DNA from: an uncultured Flavobacterium sp.
GTDB taxonomy: Bacteria > Bacteroidota > Bacteroidia > Flavobacteriales > Flavobacteriaceae
Reading direction: 5' to 3'
DNA length: 53,271 bases
Assembly (NCBI RefSeq): GCF_937967675.1
Contig: NZ_CALBSN010000066.1
Coordinates: 1-53,271, forward strand
How positions within the stretch are numbered: the stretch's first letter is position 1; each line of letters opens with the position of its first letter. Below the pieces are notes generated by a model. It was not told where the DNA came from. It ran no database searches and saw only the letters and a list, made by a program, of their open reading frames with translations. Both the position numbers and the translations under genes were made by a program. Below are positions 25,869 through 32,509 of the stretch, one piece after another.

Positions 25869-26144
25869 ATGAACAAATCAGAATTAATCGATGCAATGGC
25901 AGCTTCTGCTGGAATTACAAAAGCAGCTGCTAAATTAGCTTTAGAATCATTTTTAAGCAATGTTGAAGGAACTTTACAAAAAGGTGGAAGAGTATCTTTA
26001 GTAGGTTTTGGTTCTTGGTCAGTATCTAAAAGAGCTGCAAGAGATGGAAGAAATCCTCAAACAGGAAAAACTATCAAAATTGCTGCTAAAAACGTAGTAA
26101 AATTCAAAGCTGGTGCTGAATTAGAAGGTGCAGTAAACAAATAA
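25869..26144 (+). CDS. HU family DNA-binding protein
   Basis: A 91-residue HU/IHF fold protein: MNKSELIDAMAASAGITKAA helical start, the GFGSW turn, and the DNA-binding arm with RNPQTGKTIKI near 61-71. It bends and compacts DNA in the nucleoid as a dimer. It follows fmt but has its own consensus promoter and terminator. Codons are strongly biased toward A/T-ending, as in highly expressed genes here. Confidence 0.94.
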   Translation: MNKSELIDAMAASAGITKAAAKLALESFLSNVEGTLQKGGRVSLVGFGSWSVSKRAARDGRNPQTGKTIKIAAKNVVKFKAGAELEGAVNK

Positions 26145-26169
26145 TATTTTTGTTACCATAAAATAGAAG

Positions 26170-26195
26170 TCCCGATTAATATCGGGATTTTTTTT
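26170..26195 (+). terminator. Terminator after HU
   Basis: TCCCGAT/ATCGGGA 7-bp stem with a TAAT loop and a run of eight Ts. Confidence 0.88.
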
Positions 26196-26214
26196 GCACT
26201 TCAACGAGATTTTT

Positions 26215-26244
26215 TTGAATCTTTAATTTTTTTTGGTAACTTTA
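26215..26244 (+). promoter_or_regulatory. Promoter TTG-N19-TAACTTTA of yqgE
   Basis: TTG 26215-26217 and TAACTTTA 26237-26244, spaced by 19 bases, differ from consensus only in the last base. The start codon is 20 bases downstream. Confidence 0.5.
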
Positions 26245-26264
26245 GGAAATAAACTACAGAAATT

Positions 26265-26825
26265 ATGATATCAACTTTACCCCAAAAAGGTCATTTGCTA
26301 ATTGCAGAGCCTTCAATTTTAGGCGATGTTTCTTTTAATCGCTCTGTGGTCTTGTTAGCAGAACATAATAGCGAAGGCTCAATAGGTTTTATACTAAACA
26401 AACCTTTATCCTATAACATCAATGATTTGATTCCCGAAATTGATGCTACTTTTTTAATCTACAATGGAGGTCCTGTAGAACAAGATAATTTGTATTTCAT
26501 TCATACCATTCCAGATATAATTCCAAATAGTATCGAGATTTCAAATGGGATTTATTGGGGTGGCGATTTTGAAACTACCAAACAACTTATAAATAGTGGT
26601 AAAATTTCAAAAAATCAAATACGGTTTTTTCTTGGCTATAGTGGCTGGAGTGTTAATCAATTGGAAATGGAACTTCAAGAAAATGCATGGATTGTTACCG
26701 AAAACACACTTAAAAACAAACTACTATCTAAAGCAAGCACCTTATTTTGGAAAGAAAAAATTATTGAACAAGGCGGTGAGTATGTATTATTTTCTAACGC
26801 TCCCGAAAATCCAATGCTTAACTAA
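26265..26825 (+). CDS. YqgE/AlgH family protein
   Basis: A 186-residue protein with the UPF0301 pattern: KGHLLIAEPSILGDVSFNRS, GSIGFILNKPL, YNGGPVEQDNLYFIH and FFLGYSGWS. The family has a compact alpha/beta fold and no firmly assigned role, despite the AlgH name from alginate regulation in Pseudomonas. It is convergent with the aminotransferase gene and overlaps its end by eight bases. Confidence 0.9.
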   Translation: MISTLPQKGHLLIAEPSILGDVSFNRSVVLLAEHNSEGSIGFILNKPLSYNINDLIPEIDATFLIYNGGPVEQDNLYFIHTIPDIIPNSIEISNGIYWGGDFETTKQLINSGKISKNQIRFFLGYSGWSVNQLEMELQENAWIVTENTLKNKLLSKASTLFWKEKIIEQGGEYVLFSNAPENPMLN

Positions 26826-27657
26826 GTCGAATTTGAGCATTTAATCTTTTCAATACTTCTGCAGTAAATTCAATTCCATATTCCTTTTTACGGTATTTGG
26901 TAATGGGTTGAATTCCTGAGATTACATTTGTTAAAAACAATTCATCTGCTTTTTGAAGATCGAAAGGAGAAATTGAGGTTTCTTTTGCTACAATCCCTTC
27001 GGTTTTTTTCAAGATTTCCAATACTTGTTTACGCATAATTCCGTTCAAGCAACCATCAGAAACCGGAGGCGTCACTACAACATTTCCAGTTTTCATAAAC
27101 AAATTACTCTGCAAAGCTTCTACTACATTCTTTTCATCATTTAAAATTAAACAATTATCATAACCATTTTCGTCTGCAAAAATACTCCCTGTAATTTGAA
27201 TCATTTTATTATTCGTTTTTAAAGTGGAAAGCAATTGTTTAGAAATATAAAAATCCTTATATAATTCGACTTCATAATTTTCTTTTCCGAGTACATATAA
27301 CTCAAAATTCAATGGAGATGCCGTCACTATAAATTTTACTTTGCGAGATTTTGGCAAATAAAAACCTTCTGAATCTCTGTAAACCGAAAAACGAACACGA
27401 TATGAATTGGCAATATTTAGCGCCTGAACCAAATTTACTATTTGGGATTCAAAATATTCCATGGTAAAATTCATTGGAATTTCCATACGACAAATACGCA
27501 TAGAAGCCATCAATCTAAAATAGTGATCTTCAAGAAATAACACTTTATTATCCAACACTTTAATGGTTTCAAAAATGCTATCACCAAATAAAAATCCTCT
27601 ATTATTTTCAATTGAAATTGAACTGTTTTCCTGAATATTTCCGTTAAAATTTACCAT
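26818..27657 (-). CDS. Class IV aminotransferase (PabC/IlvE-like)
   Basis: With the start at 27657 (MVNFNGNIQ) the protein is 279 residues, normal for fold-type IV PLP enzymes. RGFLFGDSIFETIKV near 22-36 gives the usual phosphate-cup start. LKTNNKM holds the candidate PLP Lys, and VVEALQSNLFM and GIMRKQVLE are conserved cofactor loops. Aminodeoxychorismate lyase and branched-chain transaminase activities cannot be separated here. A longer frame starting at 27756 is rejected because it would run back through a hairpin and a -7 box. Confidence 0.85.
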   Translation of the reverse strand: MVNFNGNIQENSSISIENNRGFLFGDSIFETIKVLDNKVLFLEDHYFRLMASMRICRMEIPMNFTMEYFESQIVNLVQALNIANSYRVRFSVYRDSEGFYLPKSRKVKFIVTASPLNFELYVLGKENYEVELYKDFYISKQLLSTLKTNNKMIQITGSIFADENGYDNCLILNDEKNVVEALQSNLFMKTGNVVVTPPVSDGCLNGIMRKQVLEILKKTEGIVAKETSISPFDLQKADELFLTNVISGIQPITKYRKKEYGIEFTAEVLKRLNAQIRLS

Positions 27658-27658
27658 A

Positions 27659-27690
27659 AAAAAACCCGACTTTAAATCGGGACAAATATA
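27659..27690 (-). promoter_or_regulatory. -7 box and hairpin directly before the aminotransferase start
   Basis: On the minus strand TATATTTG (27690-27683) is followed at once by a TCCCGA-loop-TCGGG hairpin and a run of seven Ts that ends at the ATG (27657). It looks like the terminator of the START-like gene, but a message from the -7 box would begin inside the hairpin. This is an unusual leader; see findings. Confidence 0.5.
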
Positions 27691-27707
27691 GTTTATATTA
27701 TTGAGTT

Positions 27708-28100
27708 TTAAACTGAACCCAACACATGTTTTAAATCGGAAATTTGATTTTCCCAAAGCAGTTTTGATTCTTCCAATTCATCAGCGAAAGCAAAATCTGA
27801 AACAACAATAGAAACGTCTTTAGTGATTTCATCTTCCATTATTTTCATTTCGAAAAAATAATCTGTTTCATTTCCATCCTCATCTAACCACTTAAATTTA
27901 ATTCTTTCACCTGATTTTTTTGAAGCTAATCTTGCTTTTTCTTCAGAGTCATCCCAAATAAAAGTAAAAAATTCACCTCTTGAATTTACATTATCAGCAA
28001 ACCATTCTGATAGCCCAGAAGGAGTAGAAATATATTGATATAGTAATTGTGGTGAAGATTGTATAGGAAATTCTAATTCGTATTTTACTTTTACACTCAT
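27708..28100 (-). CDS. START-like / SRPBCC domain protein
   Basis: A 130-residue single-domain protein with the helix-grip pattern: KVKYELEFPIQSSPQLLYQYISTPSGLSEWFADNV is the first strand and lid region, then FTFIWDDSEEKARL and a long C-terminal helix. It belongs to the AHSA1/START-like group widespread in flavobacteria, with a hydrophobic-ligand pocket but no known ligand. It lies next to the aminotransferase IV gene, a conserved flavobacterial arrangement. Confidence 0.85.
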   Translation of the reverse strand: MSVKVKYELEFPIQSSPQLLYQYISTPSGLSEWFADNVNSRGEFFTFIWDDSEEKARLASKKSGERIKFKWLDEDGNETDYFFEMKIMEDEITKDVSIVVSDFAFADELEESKLLWENQISDLKHVLGSV

Positions 28101-28188
28101 AGTTCGTTTTAATTTTTCAGTTTGGAAATATATACAGAATATATCGAATTAACAAAAAAATATTTTAATTTATTTTAATCAAAAAATA

Positions 28189-28219
28189 TTTGCAAACAAA
28201 AGAATTAGTTTTATATTTG
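28189..28219 (+). promoter_or_regulatory. Promoter TTTG-N19-TATATTTG of the tRNA gene
   Basis: TTTG at 28189-28192 and TATATTTG at 28212-28219 with 19-base spacing form a full consensus promoter about 35 bases before the tRNA. Confidence 0.7.
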
Positions 28220-28254
28220 CACCCGCATTCAACAAGGATGTGAGACCAATATTT

Positions 28255-28328
28255 GGCGAGGTAGCTCAGTTGGTTAGAGCGCAGGATTCATAACCCTGAG
28301 GTCACGGGTTCAACTCCCGTCTTCGCTA
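28255..28328 (+). tRNA. tRNA-Met (CAT anticodon)
   Basis: A 74-base cloverleaf. The acceptor arm GGCGAGG pairs with CTTCGCT (with G-U pairs at the first and sixth positions), and the D-stem is GCTC/GAGC. The anticodon loop TTCATAA gives CAT, the T-arm is ACGGG-TTCAACT-CCCGT and the discriminator is A. It lacks the C-A mismatch and GGG/CCC anticodon stem of initiator tRNA, so it is elongator Met, or possibly Ile2 with a lysidine anticodon. The 3' CCA is not encoded. It borders the integrated element. Confidence 0.92.
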
Positions 28329-28340
28329 CTTGATAATCAA

Positions 28341-28369
28341 GCCTTTACGTAAAAGTAAAGGCTTTTTTT
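28341..28369 (+). terminator. Terminator of the tRNA transcript
   Basis: Perfect 8-bp stem GCCTTTAC/GTAAAGGC with a 6-base loop and seven Ts, 12 bases after the tRNA. Confidence 0.88.
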
Positions 28370-28375
28370 ATGCAA

Positions 28376-28400
28376 GGTGTCGGGTAATGGTGTCGGGTAA
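28376..28400. repeat. 12-bp tandem direct repeat next to the integrase (candidate arm or att site)
   Basis: GGTGTCGGGTAA occurs twice (28376-28387, 28389-28400) with a 13-base period. It sits between the tRNA terminator and the 3' end of the integrase gene, where attachment-site arm repeats are expected. The function is inferred from position. Confidence 0.5.
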
Positions 28401-28454
28401 AATTGTTAAAAAAATTATTTTACACATCATTTTTATTAATTTCAAAAAATAAAA

Positions 28455-29726
28455 TTAACCAAAAACTTTTAGTTTTAAAATTGCTTTTTCAACAGCACTA
28501 AGTATCTTAGGGTCAATATAATGTCTTTCTAGAATTTCTTCAGATGAATGCGATGAAAGTAATCCTGTTTGCTTATCCATAATAACTCGCAACCAAGTAA
28601 TGTATGTTTTTCTCAAATTTTTCAAACTAACATCACTTTCTATACAAGCTTCTTGTTTGTAATGAGTAAATGATTTACTAATTCTGTCCATTAGTGTTTT
28701 TATAGTACAATTTCTATCTGGATAAATTATATAATCAACAGAATTCTTTTTCTTTTCATAGCCTAATTCAATAAGTAAGTCCATTAAATCACCATTAACA
28801 GCAATTAATTTTTTTTTAGATTCAGTTTTTACAACTTTGGTTTTATTTGCACGATTAACCTTCAAATTATCGATATTAAAAAAACACAGTCCATCTTCAT
28901 AATGTTGTATTTGACACCATCTTAGACTCAAAACTTCTTCCCTTCTACCTCCAGTAAGTAAAAATAACTTAAATGCTTCTTTTAGTTGTGGCCAATACAT
29001 AGTCTTTTTTCCACCCTTACTATCTATTTTAAATTTACTTCCTGTTTCAATTGCATCAATTATCCTATTAAACTCAGATTTTGAAAGTGATTTTATTTCT
29101 GACAATTCAATATGTTTGGATTGATATGTTTCAAACGGATTCTCCATTTTTATTTTTTCAACCATGATTAAAAACTTATAAAAAGCCTTCAATTCATTAA
29201 ACATTTTATTAAAAGTTCTACCTGAATAATTACCATTTGCCCATGTATAAAAATTGGCAACATCAATATCAGAAGTTTCAACAATGTCAAATATCTCTAA
29301 ATCAACTCTTGTCTTTACAATTTGAGCAAAGTAGCGACAATATCTGATACATTCATCTCTGTAACCTGCACTGACATGTTTTTGCAAGTGAGCTAATTCA
29401 TGACTTCCACTTAAATACTGATAATATTTTAAGATAGCACTTGGTAATGTGTAACTTTTAATCAATCGTTTATTGTTTGGTCTTTTATAATCACAAGCTT
29501 CCATTTCCTTCTTAAATTTATATCCTTCATCAAAAGCAGATTTGTAATCTAATGCATTTAAGACTTTAGTTAGCTCTTTTTTAGGATTATTAGGAACATA
29601 AACATGCATGCGAAATCGATGTTTATCATAGTGATTACACTTCGGATTTTTTAGTTTGCATTTGGTACAAAAAATCTTTAATCCTTTTAAAGAGTTTTTA
29701 GTTGGAATTTTTAATTTAGGACTCAT
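28455..29726 (-). CDS. Tyrosine-type integrase
   Basis: A 423-residue recombinase. The N-terminus has a small Cys/His cluster (Cys20, Cys23, Cys30, His32) that may bind zinc. A SAM-like core-binding domain covers about 95-200 and the catalytic domain about 215-415. Catalytic positions are Arg261 (GGRREEVLSLRW), Arg372, His393 (SSHSS) and Tyr403 (RHYIDP). The first box II His is Lys369 (KNLR), a tolerated change. The gene points at the tRNA and overlaps an HTH gene by four bases, the usual layout of integrative elements. It would catalyse integration at the tRNA end. Confidence 0.9.
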   Translation of the reverse strand: MSPKLKIPTKNSLKGLKIFCTKCKLKNPKCNHYDKHRFRMHVYVPNNPKKELTKVLNALDYKSAFDEGYKFKKEMEACDYKRPNNKRLIKSYTLPSAILKYYQYLSGSHELAHLQKHVSAGYRDECIRYCRYFAQIVKTRVDLEIFDIVETSDIDVANFYTWANGNYSGRTFNKMFNELKAFYKFLIMVEKIKMENPFETYQSKHIELSEIKSLSKSEFNRIIDAIETGSKFKIDSKGGKKTMYWPQLKEAFKLFLLTGGRREEVLSLRWCQIQHYEDGLCFFNIDNLKVNRANKTKVVKTESKKKLIAVNGDLMDLLIELGYEKKKNSVDYIIYPDRNCTIKTLMDRISKSFTHYKQEACIESDVSLKNLRKTYITWLRVIMDKQTGLLSSHSSEEILERHYIDPKILSAVEKAILKLKVFG

Positions 29727-30091
29727 GATAGTAACGAATTTAACAAGTCTTTTTCCTTATTGTTAGTTGGCATTACTTTTGAAAAAGCCTTACTGCTCCT
29801 GGGCTCGCCTAATTTAAGAAGAAAATAATTAAACAACGAAGTATCTGGAGTAATATCTTTAAGTATATCTTTCCAGTCTATAGGATTCGTTTTTTGTAAG
29901 TTTAAAATAAATGGTTTTGATAATGTAAATTGCAGGTCTAATTTATAAACGTAATCTCTTTTCGAGAATTTGTAAACAGGAACCTCATTAGATATACACC
30001 ATTTTTTTGTAGCTTCGGTATCTTTTAATCTAATTTGTTGTCCAGCTTCTGCAATTGTTAAAATTTCAAAAGGGAATTGTAATGTATTCAA
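29723..30091 (-). CDS. Small helix-turn-helix protein upstream of the integrase
   Basis: A 122-residue protein. Its first 55 residues (ILTIAEAGQQIRLKDTEATKKW, then VPVYKFSKRDYVYKLDL) resemble a MerR/HTH_17-type winged helix, as in excisionases. The rest has no recognised motif. It overlaps the integrase start by four bases (ATGA), so the two are translationally coupled. An excisionase or directionality factor role is a reasonable inference, not shown. Confidence 0.65.
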   Translation of the reverse strand: MNTLQFPFEILTIAEAGQQIRLKDTEATKKWCISNEVPVYKFSKRDYVYKLDLQFTLSKPFILNLQKTNPIDWKDILKDITPDTSLFNYFLLKLGEPRSSKAFSKVMPTNNKEKDLLNSLLS

Positions 30092-30100
30092 AGTAATCTA

Positions 30101-30128
30101 CCCGCTTTTCTCATCATTTTTATGCGGG
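30101..30128. other. CCCGC/GCGGG hairpin upstream of the HTH-integrase operon
   Basis: A 5-bp GC stem with an 18-base AT-rich loop lies 10 bases before the HTH gene start and would be in its leader. It is too weak to be a sure terminator and could be an operator or leader structure. Confidence 0.3.
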
Positions 30129-30213
30129 AGAGAATTATTTAATGCAAAAATACTAAGCATTTTAATATGATGCCAACTTTTTGGTTCAGTTTTTTTTAAA
30201 GATTAATTTAATT

Positions 30214-30267
30214 TAGAAAAAACATCTTTGAAATTCCCGTAAAAAAAGGTCTTTCAAAGATGTTTTT
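30214..30267. terminator. Bidirectional terminator after the DUF5131 gene
   Basis: A 14-bp perfect stem (AAACATCTTTGAAA 30220-30233 / TTTCAAAGATGTTT 30252-30265) with an 18-base loop. The T-run on the minus strand serves the DUF5131 operon; on the plus strand five Ts follow. Confidence 0.75.
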
Positions 30268-30272
30268 GTTTA

Positions 30273-31094
30273 TTAAATATCCCCTCGAGTATGGTATGCT
30301 GGGTATTCTCTCACCATCAAGTCGTCAGGTATTGATATTTTTTTATCAACTTGTTTGAAGTTAAATGGAACCCTATTTTCTTTGCATTGGTCACGAAGAA
30401 TTCTACCCCAGTCAGTATTGAATGGCCTTCTGTGATGGCCTGACTCTCCACCATTAATAATCCAGTCTACAGAATCAATTAATCTCAAATCAGAGCCTTT
30501 CATTTTTACTGTTAGGTCAATTTCATCCAATTGTGGTTCAATCGATAAAAATCGATGTCCATTGACTTTAAACAATTGTGGAATCAGGTCATTGGCGGTT
30601 TTTTGATTCACTACTGATGTTCCAAACATTACATTTGAAGGTGGGTTTGTTTTCCACGTCTCAGGGATGTATTTGTTAATGTTGGATGGTCGCTTGGTTA
30701 GTAACAGAAACATCAAGTTTGGACAATTAGGAACAACCTCATTAAAGAACTTATCCCTAAGCTGTCCTGTGTTCCAAAACTCATCTTCACCTTCAAGCTG
30801 CTTAACCTTTCTATGGTTAATCATTTCTTTTGGCTTCTCGAAAATGTCCATCATAGAACCCACAAATACCCTATGCATTTCGCCAGCCTTTTCAGCATCA
30901 CGTTGAAATCGTCTGAACTCATCCCAAGCGTTTTTAATTACTCTTCTTATACCGTCTTCACCCCATAGGTCAAATCCGTATCGCTTTGCAAGCTCAGCAG
31001 CATAGCATTCTTGGCAGCCCTCATGTACACGAGAACAGCCCCACCATAAATTTTGAGTGTGGTGGGTCCACTCAATTAAGCTATTTTTTGCCAT
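30273..31094 (-). CDS. Phage Gp37/Gp68 family protein (DUF5131)
   Basis: The 273 residues match the Gp37/Gp68 family. The start IEWTHHTQNLWWGCSRVHEGC is followed by ECYA, giving Cys20, Cys27 and Cys30, a CX6CX2C cluster suited to a metal or iron-sulfur site. Later come VFVGSMMDIFE, LLLTKRP, FGTSV, LSIEPQLDEIDL, WIINGGESG and CKENRVPFNFKQ. The beta/alpha-barrel-like motif run recalls radical-SAM proteins, but the reaction is unknown. The family is typical of phages and mobile elements, often with a TcmP partner, which is absent here. The 97-residue gene overlaps it by 14 bases. Confidence 0.85.
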   Translation of the reverse strand: MAKNSLIEWTHHTQNLWWGCSRVHEGCQECYAAELAKRYGFDLWGEDGIRRVIKNAWDEFRRFQRDAEKAGEMHRVFVGSMMDIFEKPKEMINHRKVKQLEGEDEFWNTGQLRDKFFNEVVPNCPNLMFLLLTKRPSNINKYIPETWKTNPPSNVMFGTSVVNQKTANDLIPQLFKVNGHRFLSIEPQLDEIDLTVKMKGSDLRLIDSVDWIINGGESGHHRRPFNTDWGRILRDQCKENRVPFNFKQVDKKISIPDDLMVREYPAYHTRGDI

Positions 31095-31374
31095 TTTTTT
31101 CAGTTTTTAATATGTTATTGAATTTTTCTATCACCTCTAGTTGGCTAGCAGTCCATTTGTTTGGATGTATTAATTGTTCTCCAAACCAAATTCTGAACAT
31201 GTAGTAATCATGCCCAACGAAGTTAATTACATTGTTTACCCAATCCACGTCATCTGTTTCACCAGTGATAAATGTTGGCAAGAGCTCATCAAGAGCATCA
31301 TATGAGTCCCAAAATGTATTTGACTCATTAACTTTAATTTTTAAAGCCTCGAAGGCTAATTCTTTGTTTCTCAT
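31081..31374 (-). CDS. Hypothetical protein coupled to the DUF5131 gene
   Basis: A 97-residue acidic, soluble, helix-rich protein with many Trp, Phe and Asp residues (NTFWDSYDALDELL, DDVDWVNNVINFVGHDYYMF, WFGEQLIHPNKWTASQLEV). No family is recognised. Its end overlaps the DUF5131 start by 14 bases, so the two are cotranscribed and probably act together. No clear promoter box is found upstream. Confidence 0.6.
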   Translation of the reverse strand: MRNKELAFEALKIKVNESNTFWDSYDALDELLPTFITGETDDVDWVNNVINFVGHDYYMFRIWFGEQLIHPNKWTASQLEVIEKFNNILKTEKNGKK

Positions 31375-31674
31375 AATTAAATAATTATTTTTTTAAACAT
31401 TTGTAATTCAGTACTTTGTACGATATTTTTTTAGATTTATGGACAAACAACTCCCCGCACCCCTGTTTGGGGTGTTTTCAAATCCGATAAAATCTTGGTG
31501 ATAGAGCGTCCCAGAACGGGAGCCCAGTTAAGGCAGGATGTGTTGTGTTGCCCTAATAATTCTGATGTTTAGTCTTGTTTTATGTCATAGTTTATTGTTA
31601 TTAAGTATTAGACAATAGTTTATCTGGTCGACATACAGTCGTCCTATTAATTATTTGATAAATAGATGATTATT
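31375..31674. other. 300-base intergenic region with a GC-richer foldable island
   Basis: No open frame is convincing. Positions 31441-31555 are clearly more GC-rich than their surroundings. They hold a 6-bp hairpin CACCCC-TGTTT-GGGGTG (31458-31474) followed by four Ts, a TCCC-AGAAC-GGGA hairpin (31509-31521) and a GGCA...TGCC pairing (about 31533-31552). This could be a small RNA or a regulatory DNA site. Confidence 0.4.
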
Positions 31675-32346
31675 TTACTCTTCTATGCTTAAAATAAAAT
31701 CTTTTATTCGAATTGAATTGCGGCTTCTACCAAGAGGTTCTTTAATAATTTTTGCGTTTTTAAGGTCAACCAAATCAAAACGAATATCTGTTACTGGTTC
31801 AACTGGCATGAGTTTAACAAAATCTATCATATCAGGTACATTTTGCTTTCCCAGATATGCTCCAACATCAGTAAAAGCCTGCCTGCTTAATTTGTTGTAC
31901 TTTAAAACATCAATTGCCCAAGCAATTTGAAATGACATTCCCTTAAGTGGGTAGAGTTCTTTAGCATCAATATTTGATTCAGACATATAGTTATCTGCCA
32001 TACGTTGTAAATTTTTTGCTAAGTTTTTATAATCTATAGGTTTTTTGGTTCTAAAATTTGTATAAACCAATTCGTTTAGACTTGGTTTAAGTTCCTTGAA
32101 TATCATCAAATTCAGTTCCTTACAAAATGGACTTACTTCAATACCCATATCAACTCCATCAATAACAAGATTCGATTTTGGATTAAATGATTTATTTATA
32201 AGGTCTCCCCACTTTATCTTAAGTTGCTGCCCAATTTTAATACCCCAGCAAGTTCCATGGATTGTGAGTAAAAAATATTCGTAGTATTTTTGTTCCCACT
32301 GCCAAGTAGCAAATTGCCAAAGTTCTTTTGTACTCCAATGTCTCAT
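31675..32346 (-). CDS. Hypothetical protein resembling a degenerate tyrosine recombinase catalytic domain
   Basis: The 223 residues have no signal peptide. LLTIHGTCWGIKIGQQLKIKWGDL (shown in part: GIKIGQQLKIKWGDL) parallels the box I pattern G-R-x-x-E-x-x-x-L-x-W-x-D-I of tyrosine recombinases, with Lys in place of Arg. LYPLKGMSFQIAWAIDVL and VGAYLGKQNV recall box II and the LGH motif, lacking the catalytic His/Arg. No clear nucleophile Tyr follows. It may be an inactivated recombinase reused as a DNA-binding protein. This reading is by eye and tentative. Confidence 0.5.
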   Translation of the reverse strand: MRHWSTKELWQFATWQWEQKYYEYFLLTIHGTCWGIKIGQQLKIKWGDLINKSFNPKSNLVIDGVDMGIEVSPFCKELNLMIFKELKPSLNELVYTNFRTKKPIDYKNLAKNLQRMADNYMSESNIDAKELYPLKGMSFQIAWAIDVLKYNKLSRQAFTDVGAYLGKQNVPDMIDFVKLMPVEPVTDIRFDLVDLKNAKIIKEPLGRSRNSIRIKDFILSIEE

Positions 32347-32509
32347 AGTTAATTTATTTTTGGCAAAGATACTAACAAATTTTTATTAATACGATTTTTT
32401 ACTGTTAATAAATTGTTATTCGTAAAAATATTTCATAAAACATTGATTTTTAATATGTTTAAAATTTTAAAAAAAGAAATATTGTATTATATTACTATAA
32501 TTACTTAAA

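Noticed and set aside
26596..26844. 82-codon frame inside yqgE
   Set aside because: Out-of-frame shadow of the conserved YqgE protein with poor composition.
27658..27756. 33-residue N-terminal extension of the aminotransferase
   Set aside because: It would translate a hairpin, a T-tract and a -7 box; the family start fits MVNFNGNIQ.
28255..28328. Initiator tRNA
   Set aside because: It lacks the 1-72 mismatch and the three G-C pairs of the anticodon stem typical of initiator tRNA; elongator Met is preferred, with Ile2 not excluded.
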